Shown piece after piece: positions 57,123 through 64,000 of a stretch of DNA of 64,000 nt. The stretch covers positions 372,001 to 436,000 of the forward strand of contig NZ_JALMDK010000003.1 of NCBI RefSeq assembly GCF_023094165.1, in the 5' to 3' direction. The notes under the pieces are model-generated. The model did no database searches. It had not been told where the DNA came from and saw nothing but the letters and a program-made list of their open reading frames with translations. The DNA comes from Crossiella sp. S99.2. GTDB lineage: Bacteria > Actinomycetota > Actinomycetes > Mycobacteriales > Pseudonocardiaceae. Position numbers and translations under genes: made by a program. The number at the start of each line of letters is the position of its first letter. Position 1 is the first letter of the stretch.

Positions 57123-57731
57123 CTACTTGCCGCTCAGGTGGGCGAGGTAGGCCGCGGGTCCGCCGTGGGCGTGGCACTGGGCCCCGGGCCGGACGTGCTC
57201 GATCCCGGCCCGGGTGACGCGCAGAGTGGTGGTGGCACGCCGGTCCCGGCCAGGGTGGCCGTCTCCCGCGTCCAGGACAGACACATCCGGTGGAAACTCC
57301 GCCCGCGCGGCCGCCGCACCGGCCACTGGTGGGCGGCCGGTGCGGTTGGCGCTGCTCACCCGCAGCGGGTGGGTGAGCAGCGGCCGCAACGGCGCCCAGC
57401 ACGAGCCGAACACCAGCACGAACCCGTGCCGCGCCGCGTCCAGGATCCAGCGCGGCGCGGCCGGGGTGATCGGGAGCAACGCCGTCACCCGCTCCTCGAC
57501 CAGGAGCTTCCTGGCCAGGGCGACACCGCGCGGATCGAGGTCCAGGACCGCGGCCAGTTCCGCCCACGGCCCGTCCTCGACCAGCCACAACGCCACCGCC
57601 TGGTCGACGGGGCGGTTCTTGGCGGTGTTGACGGCCTCGGCGGTGGTGGCGGCCACCACCGAGGTCAACGGATACGGATTGGGCAGGACCACCGCCGCAC
57701 CTCGGTCCAGCGCGGCCACCACCCCGGTCAA
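57123..57731 (-). CDS. Sua5/YciO/YrdC-domain protein
   Basis: A 202-residue YrdC-like protein. VVLPNPYPLTSVVAATTAEAV and TAKNRPVDQAVALWL match the P-T-D-T-x-Y-G-L and K-x-R-P regions of threonylcarbamoyl-AMP synthases in altered form, and VSSANRTGRPPV matches the S-A-N-x-S-G core. It is probably a diverged stand-alone YrdC, not the main TsaC enzyme, with an unclear substrate. It starts at TTG 57731 or near there; the start is uncertain. Confidence 0.68.
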   Translation of the reverse strand: MTGVVAALDRGAAVVLPNPYPLTSVVAATTAEAVNTAKNRPVDQAVALWLVEDGPWAELAAVLDLDPRGVALARKLLVEERVTALLPITPAAPRWILDAARHGFVLVFGSCWAPLRPLLTHPLRVSSANRTGRPPVAGAAAARAEFPPDVSVLDAGDGHPGRDRRATTTLRVTRAGIEHVRPGAQCHAHGGPAAYLAHLSGK

Positions 57732-57746
57732 CTCAGTGATCGCGGA

Positions 57747-58661
57747 TCACCGCTGGAAGGTCCAGGTGGCGCGGGCGCCGGGGCCGACAGCGAGGGTCGA
57801 GCGGCCGATCCGGTGCTCCTGCCGGGCCCCCACGGTCCGGTTCAGGGTGAAGTCGATGCTTCGCAGGCCGATCTCGGCCAGCGGCACCGCGTCCAGGCGC
57901 ATCGTGGTGCCGCCACGGGTCGCCAGCACCCCGCCGGGAGTCGGCACGACCACGAAGCCACCCGTCTTGAGCAGCGGCAACGTCACGTTCAGGTCCCGCG
58001 AGGTGATGGCAAGGTGGATGGCGGAGACATCCCGCATCAGGAAGTCGCGGTACTTCTCGGACAGGTAGCGGTCCCGGCTGACATCACCGGGGTAGGCGGG
58101 CGGGCCGATCTTGGTGCGCGGGTCGGACAGGAACTCCTCCCGGTACTCCATGCCCCACGCGTTCAACGACTCATACGGTTCGGGGCTGGTGAAGATGGCG
58201 TCGAACCACGGCACCGGCTTGCCGTCGCCGAAGTCCCTGGTCTGCTGGAAGTCGACCGGCTTGACCCCCTGGTCCACCAGGCGCTGGCGCACCGTCTTGA
58301 GGTCGCCGGCGTGGTCGGGGGAGACACCGAAACCGGTGGCCCCGAGCTTGCCGTCCGAGCCCGGCAGATCGCCCACGCCGAACAGTTCGACGTAGGTCTC
58401 CCGGCCCATCAGGTAGCGACCGGTCCACTTCTGGCCGCCGGCGCCGGTGTTGGTCTGCACCGTGAAGTTGGAGAACTCCTTCATGTACGGGGAGTGCTCG
58501 ATCGCGTCAGCGGTCTCCCGGTCCAGCACCCCGTAACCGTGGTTGAAGAACAACAGCTGCCGTGCCGGGGTCTCCGCCGAGGCCGTCCCGGTGACACCGG
58601 TGAGGGCGAGCGGAACGGCCAGCGCGGCGGCCGTGAACGCGCGTAATACCCGTCGAAGCAT
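57747..58661 (-). CDS. DUF5829 family secreted protein
   Basis: A 304-residue protein with a signal peptide (RRVLRAFTAAALAVPLAL, cut near TASA). The body shows FFNHGYGVLDRETADAI, GRYLMGRETYVELFGVG and EYREEFLSDPRTKIG, matching DUF5829, a family found in secreted actinobacterial proteins with no described activity. Two ATGs occur in a row (58664, 58661). A TAGCAT box ends 6 nt before the first ATG without a ribosome binding site, consistent with a leaderless mRNA. Confidence 0.8.
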   Translation of the reverse strand: MLRRVLRAFTAAALAVPLALTGVTGTASAETPARQLLFFNHGYGVLDRETADAIEHSPYMKEFSNFTVQTNTGAGGQKWTGRYLMGRETYVELFGVGDLPGSDGKLGATGFGVSPDHAGDLKTVRQRLVDQGVKPVDFQQTRDFGDGKPVPWFDAIFTSPEPYESLNAWGMEYREEFLSDPRTKIGPPAYPGDVSRDRYLSEKYRDFLMRDVSAIHLAITSRDLNVTLPLLKTGGFVVVPTPGGVLATRGGTTMRLDAVPLAEIGLRSIDFTLNRTVGARQEHRIGRSTLAVGPGARATWTFQR

Positions 58662-58722
58662 CATGGCCGGATGCTAGGTCGCGCTGACCTGCGCTGTCGG
58701 GGGTTCGGGCAAACCCGGACCC

Positions 58723-58866
58723 CTACTTGGCGCCGAGTCCGAAGTCCTTGCGCTTGATCTTGGCCCGGCGCGAACTTGAGTGCCTTCTTCTTCCCCTCCG
58801 GGGAAACCCAGGCGACCAGCCGGAACCACCCCGTGGGTGCCCCGAGTCGCCTGATCGGCCCAACCC
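58723..58866 (-). pseudogene. Frameshifted C-terminal remnant
   Basis: One frame reads RLGAPTGWFRLVAWVSPEGK then KKALKFA, and a +1 shift near 58765 continues as AKIKRKDFGLGAK and TAG at 58723-58725. Together they look like the lysine-rich C-terminus of one protein broken by a 1-nt change. No start or N-terminal domain is visible. Low confidence. Confidence 0.3.
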
Positions 58867-58922
58867 GCTCCGGGGTGCGGGCGGGAGGATGGAACTGAGC
58901 GGGCCTGAGGGGGAAACGCTTG

Positions 58923-61037
58923 GTGGCGGAGCCAGAGCCGGACCGGTCGCACAACGAGATCACCGCGAACACGGTGGCCGATGTGTGGATGATCGGCGCG
59001 GTACACGGTGGCCAGCACTTCTACCAGCCGGTCCCCGCACCCGCCGACCCGCTGCGCGAGGCCGCCGAGGACCTGGCACGTGCGGTGCGGGCCCAGTGGC
59101 GAGCTGAGGAAAACCGGCTGCGGATCTCGGCGCCGTTCCCACTGCCGGTCCGGTGGCGGCGCGCGGACGAGGTGCCGACCGACCACTGGGCCAACATCCG
59201 CTGCCGGCCCGCCGGAGCCACCGCCGGCCCGCTGCCGCTGGACGGCGAACTGGCCAAGATCGTGGAGGTCTACCGCCGGGTGCCGTCCGGACGGCTGGTG
59301 GTGCTGGGCAAACCCGGATCGGGCAAGACGATCCTGACCCTGCGATTCGTCCTGGACCTGCTGGATAACCGCACCGGCGCCGACGCTGTGCCGATCATCT
59401 TCAGCCTGGCCGCCTGGGATCCCACCGCGATCACGCTGGAGGACTGGCTGGTCAGCCGGCTGCGGAACGACTACCCGGTACTCGCCGCTGGGCAGTCATC
59501 AGCCGCCGAGCTGGTCAAGGATCGCCGTGTGCTGCCGGTGCTGGACGGGTTCGACGAGATCGCCCACGGCCTGCACGCCGCCGCGCTGGCCGAGCTGAAC
59601 GCCACCGCCATACCGCTGCTGCTCACCGGCCGCAGCGAGCAGTACGCGGCGGCGGTGGCCGGTGCCCAGGTGCTCTCCGCCGCCGCCGTGGTCGAGCTGG
59701 CCGACCTGACCCCAGCGGACCTGACCGCCTACCTGCCGCGGATAGCCCGCACCGACGGTGGGTGGGCGGCGGTCCTCCGCGTGCTGCACGGCAACCCCCG
59801 GAGCGCGGCGGGCGCGGAGCTGGCCGCGGTGCTGAGCACCCCGTTGATGGTCGCGATGGTCCGCGGTGTCTACAGCGATGTGCCCGGCAAGGACCCGGCC
59901 GAACTGCTGGACCGCGGCCGGTTCGGTTCCAGCGAGGCCATCGAGACCTACCTCATCGGCGCCTTCACCACCGCCGCCTACCAGCGCCCGCCGGGGCCGG
60001 GCCACCGGCGCTGGGATCCCGAACTCGCCGAACACTGGCTGGGCTACCTCGCCTGGCACCTGAACCGGCTTGGCAAACCCGACCTCCAGTGGTGGCAACT
60101 GGGCGACTCCCTCCGTCGCCGGACCCGGGCACTGGTGGTCGGCCTGGTGTCCGGTCTGGCGACCGGGCTGATGATCGCGGTCATGGACACTCTCGGGACC
60201 GGGAGCGTGCGCGGACTGGCCCACGGGCTGTTGCAGGGGTTGCTGACCGGGATCGCGTTCGGCGTCGTGCACTGGGGGGCGCTGTGGCTCGCCCCCGGCG
60301 CACTGGAACCGGCCCGGGTGCGGATGCGACTGCGCGGGCCGCCCGGCCTGCCGCGCGCGCAACTCCGCCAGCGCGTGCGGTGGGCGCTGGCGATCGGGCT
60401 GCTCTTCGGCGTGGCGTCCGCCTGCGTGCGCCAGGTCCAGACCGCCCTGGTCCTGGGCGCCTTCGAGCCGTTCGGCGTCCTGGTCGTGGACGCGATCGTC
60501 TACGTGCCGCTGTTCGGGTTCGCCGGTGCGGCCACGGCCCTGGTCACGGGCTGGCTGGAAACCCCGCTGGACGCCAAAGCCGCCCTCAGCCCGACCTCCC
60601 TGCTGCGGACCTGCCGGGAGCACGAGACCATCCGGCTGGTCGTCGTGGTCCCGGTGTTCTTGCTGGTGATGGGGTTGGGCACCGGAGCTGTGGTCGCACT
60701 CATCCGCGCACCCGCGGCCGAGTTCGGGATCGGCGTCCTCTGGGATCTCCCCCTCGCACTGATGGTGGGCGCCAGCACCGGTCTCAGCGCCGCGTCCGGC
60801 TATGTGCTCAGCGCGACCGCCTGGGGGCAGTGGCTGGCCCTGTCCCGGGTGTGGCTGCCGCTGACCGGCAGGCTGCCGTGGTCACTGCCCGCCTTCCTGG
60901 CCGACGCCCACCACCGGGGTGTGCTGCGCCAGGCCGGATCGGCCTACCAGTTCCGCCATGCCCGCTGCCAGGACCACCTCGCCCAGGCCTACCAGGCGCG
61001 GTGGCGTTCGACGCGAGCCAAGGCGGACAGGAACTGA
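58923..61037 (+). CDS. NACHT-type STAND ATPase with membrane C-terminus
   Basis: About 704 residues. An N-terminal segment (NEITANTVADVWMIGAVHGG) is like the short N-terminal repeats of actinobacterial NACHT proteins. The ATPase core has Walker A GKPGSGKTILT at about residue 129 and a Walker B VLPVLDGFDEIAHG, with DEI-type acid residues; ADLTPADLTAYLP follows. Residues about 400-650 hold about eight hydrophobic helices (LVVGLVSGLATGLMIAVM and others). STAND ATPases switch on ligand sensing; here output is likely at the membrane. The start GTG 58923 follows GAGGGGGA. No partner effector gene adjoins. Confidence 0.8.
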   Translation: MAEPEPDRSHNEITANTVADVWMIGAVHGGQHFYQPVPAPADPLREAAEDLARAVRAQWRAEENRLRISAPFPLPVRWRRADEVPTDHWANIRCRPAGATAGPLPLDGELAKIVEVYRRVPSGRLVVLGKPGSGKTILTLRFVLDLLDNRTGADAVPIIFSLAAWDPTAITLEDWLVSRLRNDYPVLAAGQSSAAELVKDRRVLPVLDGFDEIAHGLHAAALAELNATAIPLLLTGRSEQYAAAVAGAQVLSAAAVVELADLTPADLTAYLPRIARTDGGWAAVLRVLHGNPRSAAGAELAAVLSTPLMVAMVRGVYSDVPGKDPAELLDRGRFGSSEAIETYLIGAFTTAAYQRPPGPGHRRWDPELAEHWLGYLAWHLNRLGKPDLQWWQLGDSLRRRTRALVVGLVSGLATGLMIAVMDTLGTGSVRGLAHGLLQGLLTGIAFGVVHWGALWLAPGALEPARVRMRLRGPPGLPRAQLRQRVRWALAIGLLFGVASACVRQVQTALVLGAFEPFGVLVVDAIVYVPLFGFAGAATALVTGWLETPLDAKAALSPTSLLRTCREHETIRLVVVVPVFLLVMGLGTGAVVALIRAPAAEFGIGVLWDLPLALMVGASTGLSAASGYVLSATAWGQWLALSRVWLPLTGRLPWSLPAFLADAHHRGVLRQAGSAYQFRHARCQDHLAQAYQARWRSTRAKADRN

Positions 61038-61095
61038 CCTATATGGTCGGCAGAATTGGCTCCACAGCACCATCATGGAGCCTGGAGGTCGAGCA

Positions 61096-61689
61096 ATGTA
61101 CGCACCTGCCCAGCACGACGAGGTCACCGGCCTGGTCAACTACATCGACGAGCAGCTCACGGCCGTCCGGGCGGCCGCGTTCGGCCTGACCGAGGAGCAG
61201 GCACGGGAGACGCCGTGCCGGAGTGCGCTGTCGGTCGGGGGCATCATCAAGCACGCGGCCTACGTCCTGCACGGAGCGCTGGAGCGGTTGCGCACCGAGG
61301 TCACCGAGCAGCCGGTCGACGGGGCGGCGTACGCGGCGTTCACCGACAGCTTCACTGTGCGCGCGGACGAAACGGTGGCCGGGACCATCGAGGATTTCGA
61401 CCAGGTGCGGGCTGAGCTGCTGGCCGCGGTCGCCGCGACCGATCCGGCCGGCGACACCATGGCACCGCCCGCGCCGTGGCACGGGATCTTCGACGCCCGG
61501 CCGATTCACGCTCGCTACTTCCTGGTGCACCTGGTCGAGGAACTTGCCCGGCACGCGGGGCACGCCGACATCATCCGCGAGCAGATCGACGGGGTTGCGG
61601 TGCCGACGCTGGCGCTCACCCTGGCCGGGGCGAGCGCCAACGACTTCTTCCAGCCGTACCAACCGGTTCCGGGCACTCTCTTGGCGTGA
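61096..61689 (+). CDS. DinB/DUF664-like protein
   Basis: A 197-residue four-helix-bundle protein. HDEVTGLVNYIDEQLTAV at the start, SVGGIIKHAAYVLHGALERL with a conserved histidine, then VHLVEELARHAGHADIIREQ carry the three-His metal-site pattern of DinB/mycothiol-dependent enzymes. It may use a thiol cofactor such as mycothiol. GGAGG lies 8 nt before ATG 61096. It follows the NACHT gene by 58 bp but appears unrelated. Confidence 0.82.
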   Translation: MYAPAQHDEVTGLVNYIDEQLTAVRAAAFGLTEEQARETPCRSALSVGGIIKHAAYVLHGALERLRTEVTEQPVDGAAYAAFTDSFTVRADETVAGTIEDFDQVRAELLAAVAATDPAGDTMAPPAPWHGIFDARPIHARYFLVHLVEELARHAGHADIIREQIDGVAVPTLALTLAGASANDFFQPYQPVPGTLLA

Positions 61690-61698
61690 GGCGCGAGG

Positions 61699-62844
61699 TC
61701 ACTTGGCCATGAGCTGGTCCAGTTGGCGTTCGGCGCGTTCGGCGCGGGCCAGGGTTTGGGCGCGGGCTTCGTCCAGGGCGGCCAGGCGTTCCTCGGCGGT
61801 GGTGCGGGCGGACTCGACCGCGGCGGCCAGGTCCCTGGTGTGGGTTTCGCGCAGGGCGCGGAGTTCGGCGCGGGTGTGGTCGAGTTCCTCGCGGGCGTCC
61901 TTGGCGGACTGGTCGGCGCGGTCGGCCCGGGTGATGGCCTCGGTGCGGGCTTGTTCGGCCTTGGTGATCTGGATTTGGGCGGTGCGTTCGGCGTGCTGGG
62001 TGGCGGTGGCGGCTTCCTGTTTGATCTGGGCGATGGTGTTGGTGGCCTCGCGCTGGGCGCGGTCCACCGCGGCCGCGGCGTCGCGTTGCACCGCCTCGAT
62101 GGAGGCGGCGGCGTCGCGCTGGGCTTGTTCGACGTCCTTGGCTGCCTGGCGGCGGGCTTGTTCGGCCTGGGCCACCGATTCCTCACGGGCGCGGTCGATT
62201 TCGGCGGCGGCGTCCCGGCGCACGCCCTGGATGAGGACTTCGGCTTCGTTGCGGGCGGCGAGGACTTCTTCGGTGGCCTGGCGGGTGGCGGTTTGAGCTT
62301 CGGCTTCGGCGTGGTCGCGGGCGGCCAGGGCGGTGATCGCCTCCTGTTCGGCGGCCTCGGCGGCGCCGGCCGCGTCGTCGGCGGCGGCTTCGGCCTGGGC
62401 ACGGGCTGACTCGGCTTCGCGGCGGGCCCCTTCGGCGGCGACCGCGGTGGACTCGGCCTCGGCGATGCGGCGGGCGGCGTCGGCCTGGACCGCCTGCACC
62501 TGTGCCTCGGCGGCGCTGGGGTCGGCCAGGGTGGACAGTTCGGTGACCGCCGAGTTGAGGGTCTGGTTGAGCTGGCCGGCCAGGGTGCGGAACTGCGCGA
62601 GAAGCTCGTCAGCGCGTAGTCGGGCCGTGGTGACGGGTCCGGCTTGTTTCGTCACGGTGACGATGGATTCCGCAGCTTCTTCGCCCTGTTGCTGGCGTTG
62701 ACGTTCGCGCCAGGCCCGCCAGCGGGTGTGTTCGGGCAGGTCGCAGTACTCCGAGGGGCGTCCTGGGCCACCGGTGCGGGCGATCGGGCGACTACAGCCC
62801 GGGTAGTTGCATATTCCGGCCTCGCGGGTCACTTCGGCGTTCAC
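61699..62844 (-). CDS. Zinc-finger plus coiled-coil protein
   Basis: A 381-residue protein with two parts. Residues 11-40 hold a CNYPGCSRPI motif then YCDLPEH, i.e. C-x4-C-x16-C-x4-H, a putative zinc finger followed by basic RWRAWRERQRQQQ. From about residue 65 to the end it is alanine/glutamate-rich heptad sequence, a long parallel coiled coil. This layout is known in actinobacterial DNA-binding/scaffold proteins, but no function is established. GTG 62844 has a TACGAT box ending 6 nt upstream and no ribosome binding site, so its mRNA may be leaderless. Confidence 0.75.
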   Translation of the reverse strand: MNAEVTREAGICNYPGCSRPIARTGGPGRPSEYCDLPEHTRWRAWRERQRQQQGEEAAESIVTVTKQAGPVTTARLRADELLAQFRTLAGQLNQTLNSAVTELSTLADPSAAEAQVQAVQADAARRIAEAESTAVAAEGARREAESARAQAEAAADDAAGAAEAAEQEAITALAARDHAEAEAQTATRQATEEVLAARNEAEVLIQGVRRDAAAEIDRAREESVAQAEQARRQAAKDVEQAQRDAAASIEAVQRDAAAAVDRAQREATNTIAQIKQEAATATQHAERTAQIQITKAEQARTEAITRADRADQSAKDAREELDHTRAELRALRETHTRDLAAAVESARTTAEERLAALDEARAQTLARAERAERQLDQLMAK

Positions 62845-62850
62845 CGGTAA

Positions 62851-62856
62851 ATCGTA
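62851..62856 (-). promoter_or_regulatory. Candidate -10 box of leaderless coiled-coil gene
   Basis: On the minus strand TACGAT ends 6 nt before the GTG start. It is a near-consensus actinobacterial -10. Confidence 0.4.
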
Positions 62857-62932
62857 GCGTTACTTTCGTCGCAAATACACGTAACGACACGAAACGAAAC
62901 CGGATGAGGGTGGCGTGGGCGACGCAGACGAA

Positions 62933-62983
62933 AGCCCTGGTTGACCTCCGATAAGTGAACATTATCGGGGGTCAACCAGGGCT
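62933..62983. terminator. Long hairpin terminator of the DrrAB-like operon
   Basis: Two 22-nt arms (62933-62954 and 62962-62983) pair at all but one position around a 7-nt loop. On the minus strand the stem is followed by TTTCG, fitting an intrinsic terminator downstream of the ABC permease. Confidence 0.75.
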
Positions 62984-63018
62984 GGGTTGAGGTGGTCAGC
63001 CGGACTGGCTTTGGTTTG

Positions 63019-63041
63019 CGTTTCGTTGATGTGACGAAACG
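63019..63041. repeat. Perfect 8-bp inverted repeat at permease stop
   Basis: CGTTTCGT (63019-63026) and ACGAAACG (63034-63041) flank a 7-nt loop directly next to the TAA stop. Related ACGAAACG text recurs near 62889-62896, so it may be a repeat motif or a second hairpin. Confidence 0.45.
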
Positions 63042-63821
63042 TTATTGCGACGTATCACTGTTGTAGCGACGGAGCGCGAAGAAGTAGCCGATGCCGGTCA
63101 GCAGCAGGCACCAGCCGATGGCGAAGATCCAGCTGGTGCCGATCGGCGTGCCGGTCAGCAGCCCGCGCAGGGTGTCGATGATCGGCGTGAACGGCTGGTG
63201 CTGGGCGACCAGGGCCACCCCGTCGGACATGGCCGAGGTCGGGATGAACGCGCTGCTGAGGAACGGCAGGAACTGGAGTGGGAAGGCCGCGGTGTTGGCG
63301 CCGCCCACGGTCTTGGTGGCCAGGCCGATGGCCACCGCGAGCCAGGTGAAGGCGATGATCACCAGCGAGAGCAGGCCGAGCACGGCCAGCCACTCCCCCA
63401 CGCCCGCGGTCGGCCGGAAACCCATGAGCACGGCCAGCAGGATGATCAGCGTGACGCTGATGAGGGTGCGGATCAGGCTGCCCAGCACCTGACCGCTGAG
63501 CACCGAGCCGCGGCTGATCGACATGGTGCGGAACCGGGCGATGATGCCCTCCTGCATGTCGGTGCACACCTTGATCGCCACCGCACTGCCGCTGGCGCTG
63601 CCGATGGCCATCACGATGATGCCCGGCGTCAGGTAGTCCAGGTAGTTGCCGGTGCGGGCGACTGGGGACATCGCGTTGCCGAAGACGAAGACGAACAACA
63701 GCATCATCAGCAGCGGCATCATGATGCTCATGACCGTCATCAGCGGGTAGCGCTGGGCGTGCCGGAGATCGCGCCGCAGCATGGTCACCGAATCGCGGAC
63801 GGCGTAGGACATGGTGGTCAT
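63042..63821 (-). CDS. DrrB-like ABC-2 permease
   Basis: A 259-residue ABC-2 type permease with about six helices, typical of DrrB daunorubicin-resistance transporters: LLRRDLRHAQRYPL-like N-terminus (MLRRDLRHAQRYPL), NYLDYLTPGIIVMAIGSASG, the EGIIARFRTMSISRGSVLSG loop after helix 2, and FLPFLSSAFIPTSAM with HQPFTPIIDTLRGLL near the end. ATG 63821 overlaps the ATPase stop (ATGA). Together they form a drug-type exporter. The substrate is unknown. Confidence 0.92.
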   Translation of the reverse strand: MTTMSYAVRDSVTMLRRDLRHAQRYPLMTVMSIMMPLLMMLLFVFVFGNAMSPVARTGNYLDYLTPGIIVMAIGSASGSAVAIKVCTDMQEGIIARFRTMSISRGSVLSGQVLGSLIRTLISVTLIILLAVLMGFRPTAGVGEWLAVLGLLSLVIIAFTWLAVAIGLATKTVGGANTAAFPLQFLPFLSSAFIPTSAMSDGVALVAQHQPFTPIIDTLRGLLTGTPIGTSWIFAIGWCLLLTGIGYFFALRRYNSDTSQ

Positions 63822-64000
63822 CGGGCCAGTTCCTTGTCAGTGTCGGCCGGGTGGCCGGTGAGGGCGAAGAAGACGTCGTCGAGGTCGGGGGTGTGCACGG
63901 TGAGCCGGTCGACCTCGACCGAATGGCCGTCCAGGCGGTCCAGCACCGCGCGCAACTCGGTCACGCTGCCGTCACTGGGGATCTGCAGGGTGCGCTGGTC
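63818..64000 (-). CDS. DrrA-like ABC ATPase, N-terminus beyond window
   Basis: Only the last 60 codons are visible, ending at TGA 63818-63820. They read through VEVDRLTVHTPDLDDVFFAL then TGHP, the C-terminal (DUF4162) signature of DrrA-type drug exporter ATPases. The Walker motifs lie beyond position 64000. It is coupled by a 4-nt overlap to the permease. Confidence 0.88.
   Translation of the reverse strand, partial: DQRTLQIPSDGSVTELRAVLDRLDGHSVEVDRLTVHTPDLDDVFFALTGHPADTDKELAR

Noticed and set aside
62933-62983. Long inverted repeat as transposon end
   Set aside because: Only one such element is present, no transposase is nearby, and position just past the ABC permease fits a terminator better.
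1-64000. CRISPR arrays, tRNA or rRNA genes
   Set aside because: No regularly spaced direct repeats and no cloverleaf or rRNA-like segment was recognised by eye.

Overview
The window is high-GC actinobacterial DNA. GTG starts are common, G/C dominates third codon positions, and several starts sit 6-7 nt behind a TANNNT -10 box with no ribosome binding site. Gene types (SRPBCC and VOC proteins, class A beta-lactamase, GT1 glycosyltransferase, DUF4333 and DUF5829 proteins, NACHT ATPase, gamma-glutamyl amine catabolism) suggest a soil Pseudonocardiales/Streptomyces-like actinomycete. No rRNA or tRNA gene is seen, so the genus is not fixed.

1-19 kb is mixed housekeeping and accessory content: an MFS exporter (cut by the edge), enoyl-CoA hydratase, F420-type oxidoreductase, GNAT, DUF4333 lipoprotein, SRPBCC protein, a 0.73 kb gene-free stretch with a perfect inverted repeat, a DUF1772/AraC divergent pair, MOSC protein, tyrosine recombinase, zinc-ribbon protein, alpha/beta hydrolase, secreted GH92 mannosidase behind a LacI-type operator, SDR, tyrosine phosphatase, a Cmx-type chloramphenicol exporter preceded by a 9-codon leader and mutually exclusive hairpins, flavin reductase, and a CxxC/pentapeptide-repeat protein. 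At 18.5 kb two 5'-truncated genes meet head to head.

19-29 kb is the most coherent system. One strand carries an ethanolamine-type permease, FadR-type regulator, glutamine-synthetase-like ligase, class I GATase hydrolase, aldehyde dehydrogenase and SDR. The last four are translationally coupled or overlapping. A choline/ethanolamine kinase-like gene lies just upstream, and a dimethylglycine/sarcosine dehydrogenase-like flavoprotein is divergent from it. Two copies of a GGTC-N8-GACC dyad sit before the synthetase and the permease. I read this as uptake and gamma-glutamylation of ethanolamine or a related amine, oxidation of the protected amine, and hydrolysis to glutamate plus the product.

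29-45 kb holds tandem alpha/beta hydrolases divergent from a TetR regulator with a palindromic operator, an SRPBCC protein, an SDR remnant, a methyltransferase, a VOC protein divergent from a coupled acyl-CoA dehydrogenase / NDP-forming acyl-CoA synthetase / ThDP enzyme operon, two PhoD-type phosphatases, adenosine deaminase, and an ArgP/LysG-LysE lysine/arginine export pair.

45-64 kb is rich in export and resistance-type functions: an ABC exporter, class A beta-lactamase, glycosyltransferase, two penicillin-binding-like serine hydrolases, and a MarR-EamA pair. It then has a YrdC-like protein, a DUF5829 protein, a membrane-anchored NACHT ATPase, a DinB-like protein, a zinc-finger/coiled-coil protein and the start of a DrrAB-type ABC exporter that runs off the right edge.
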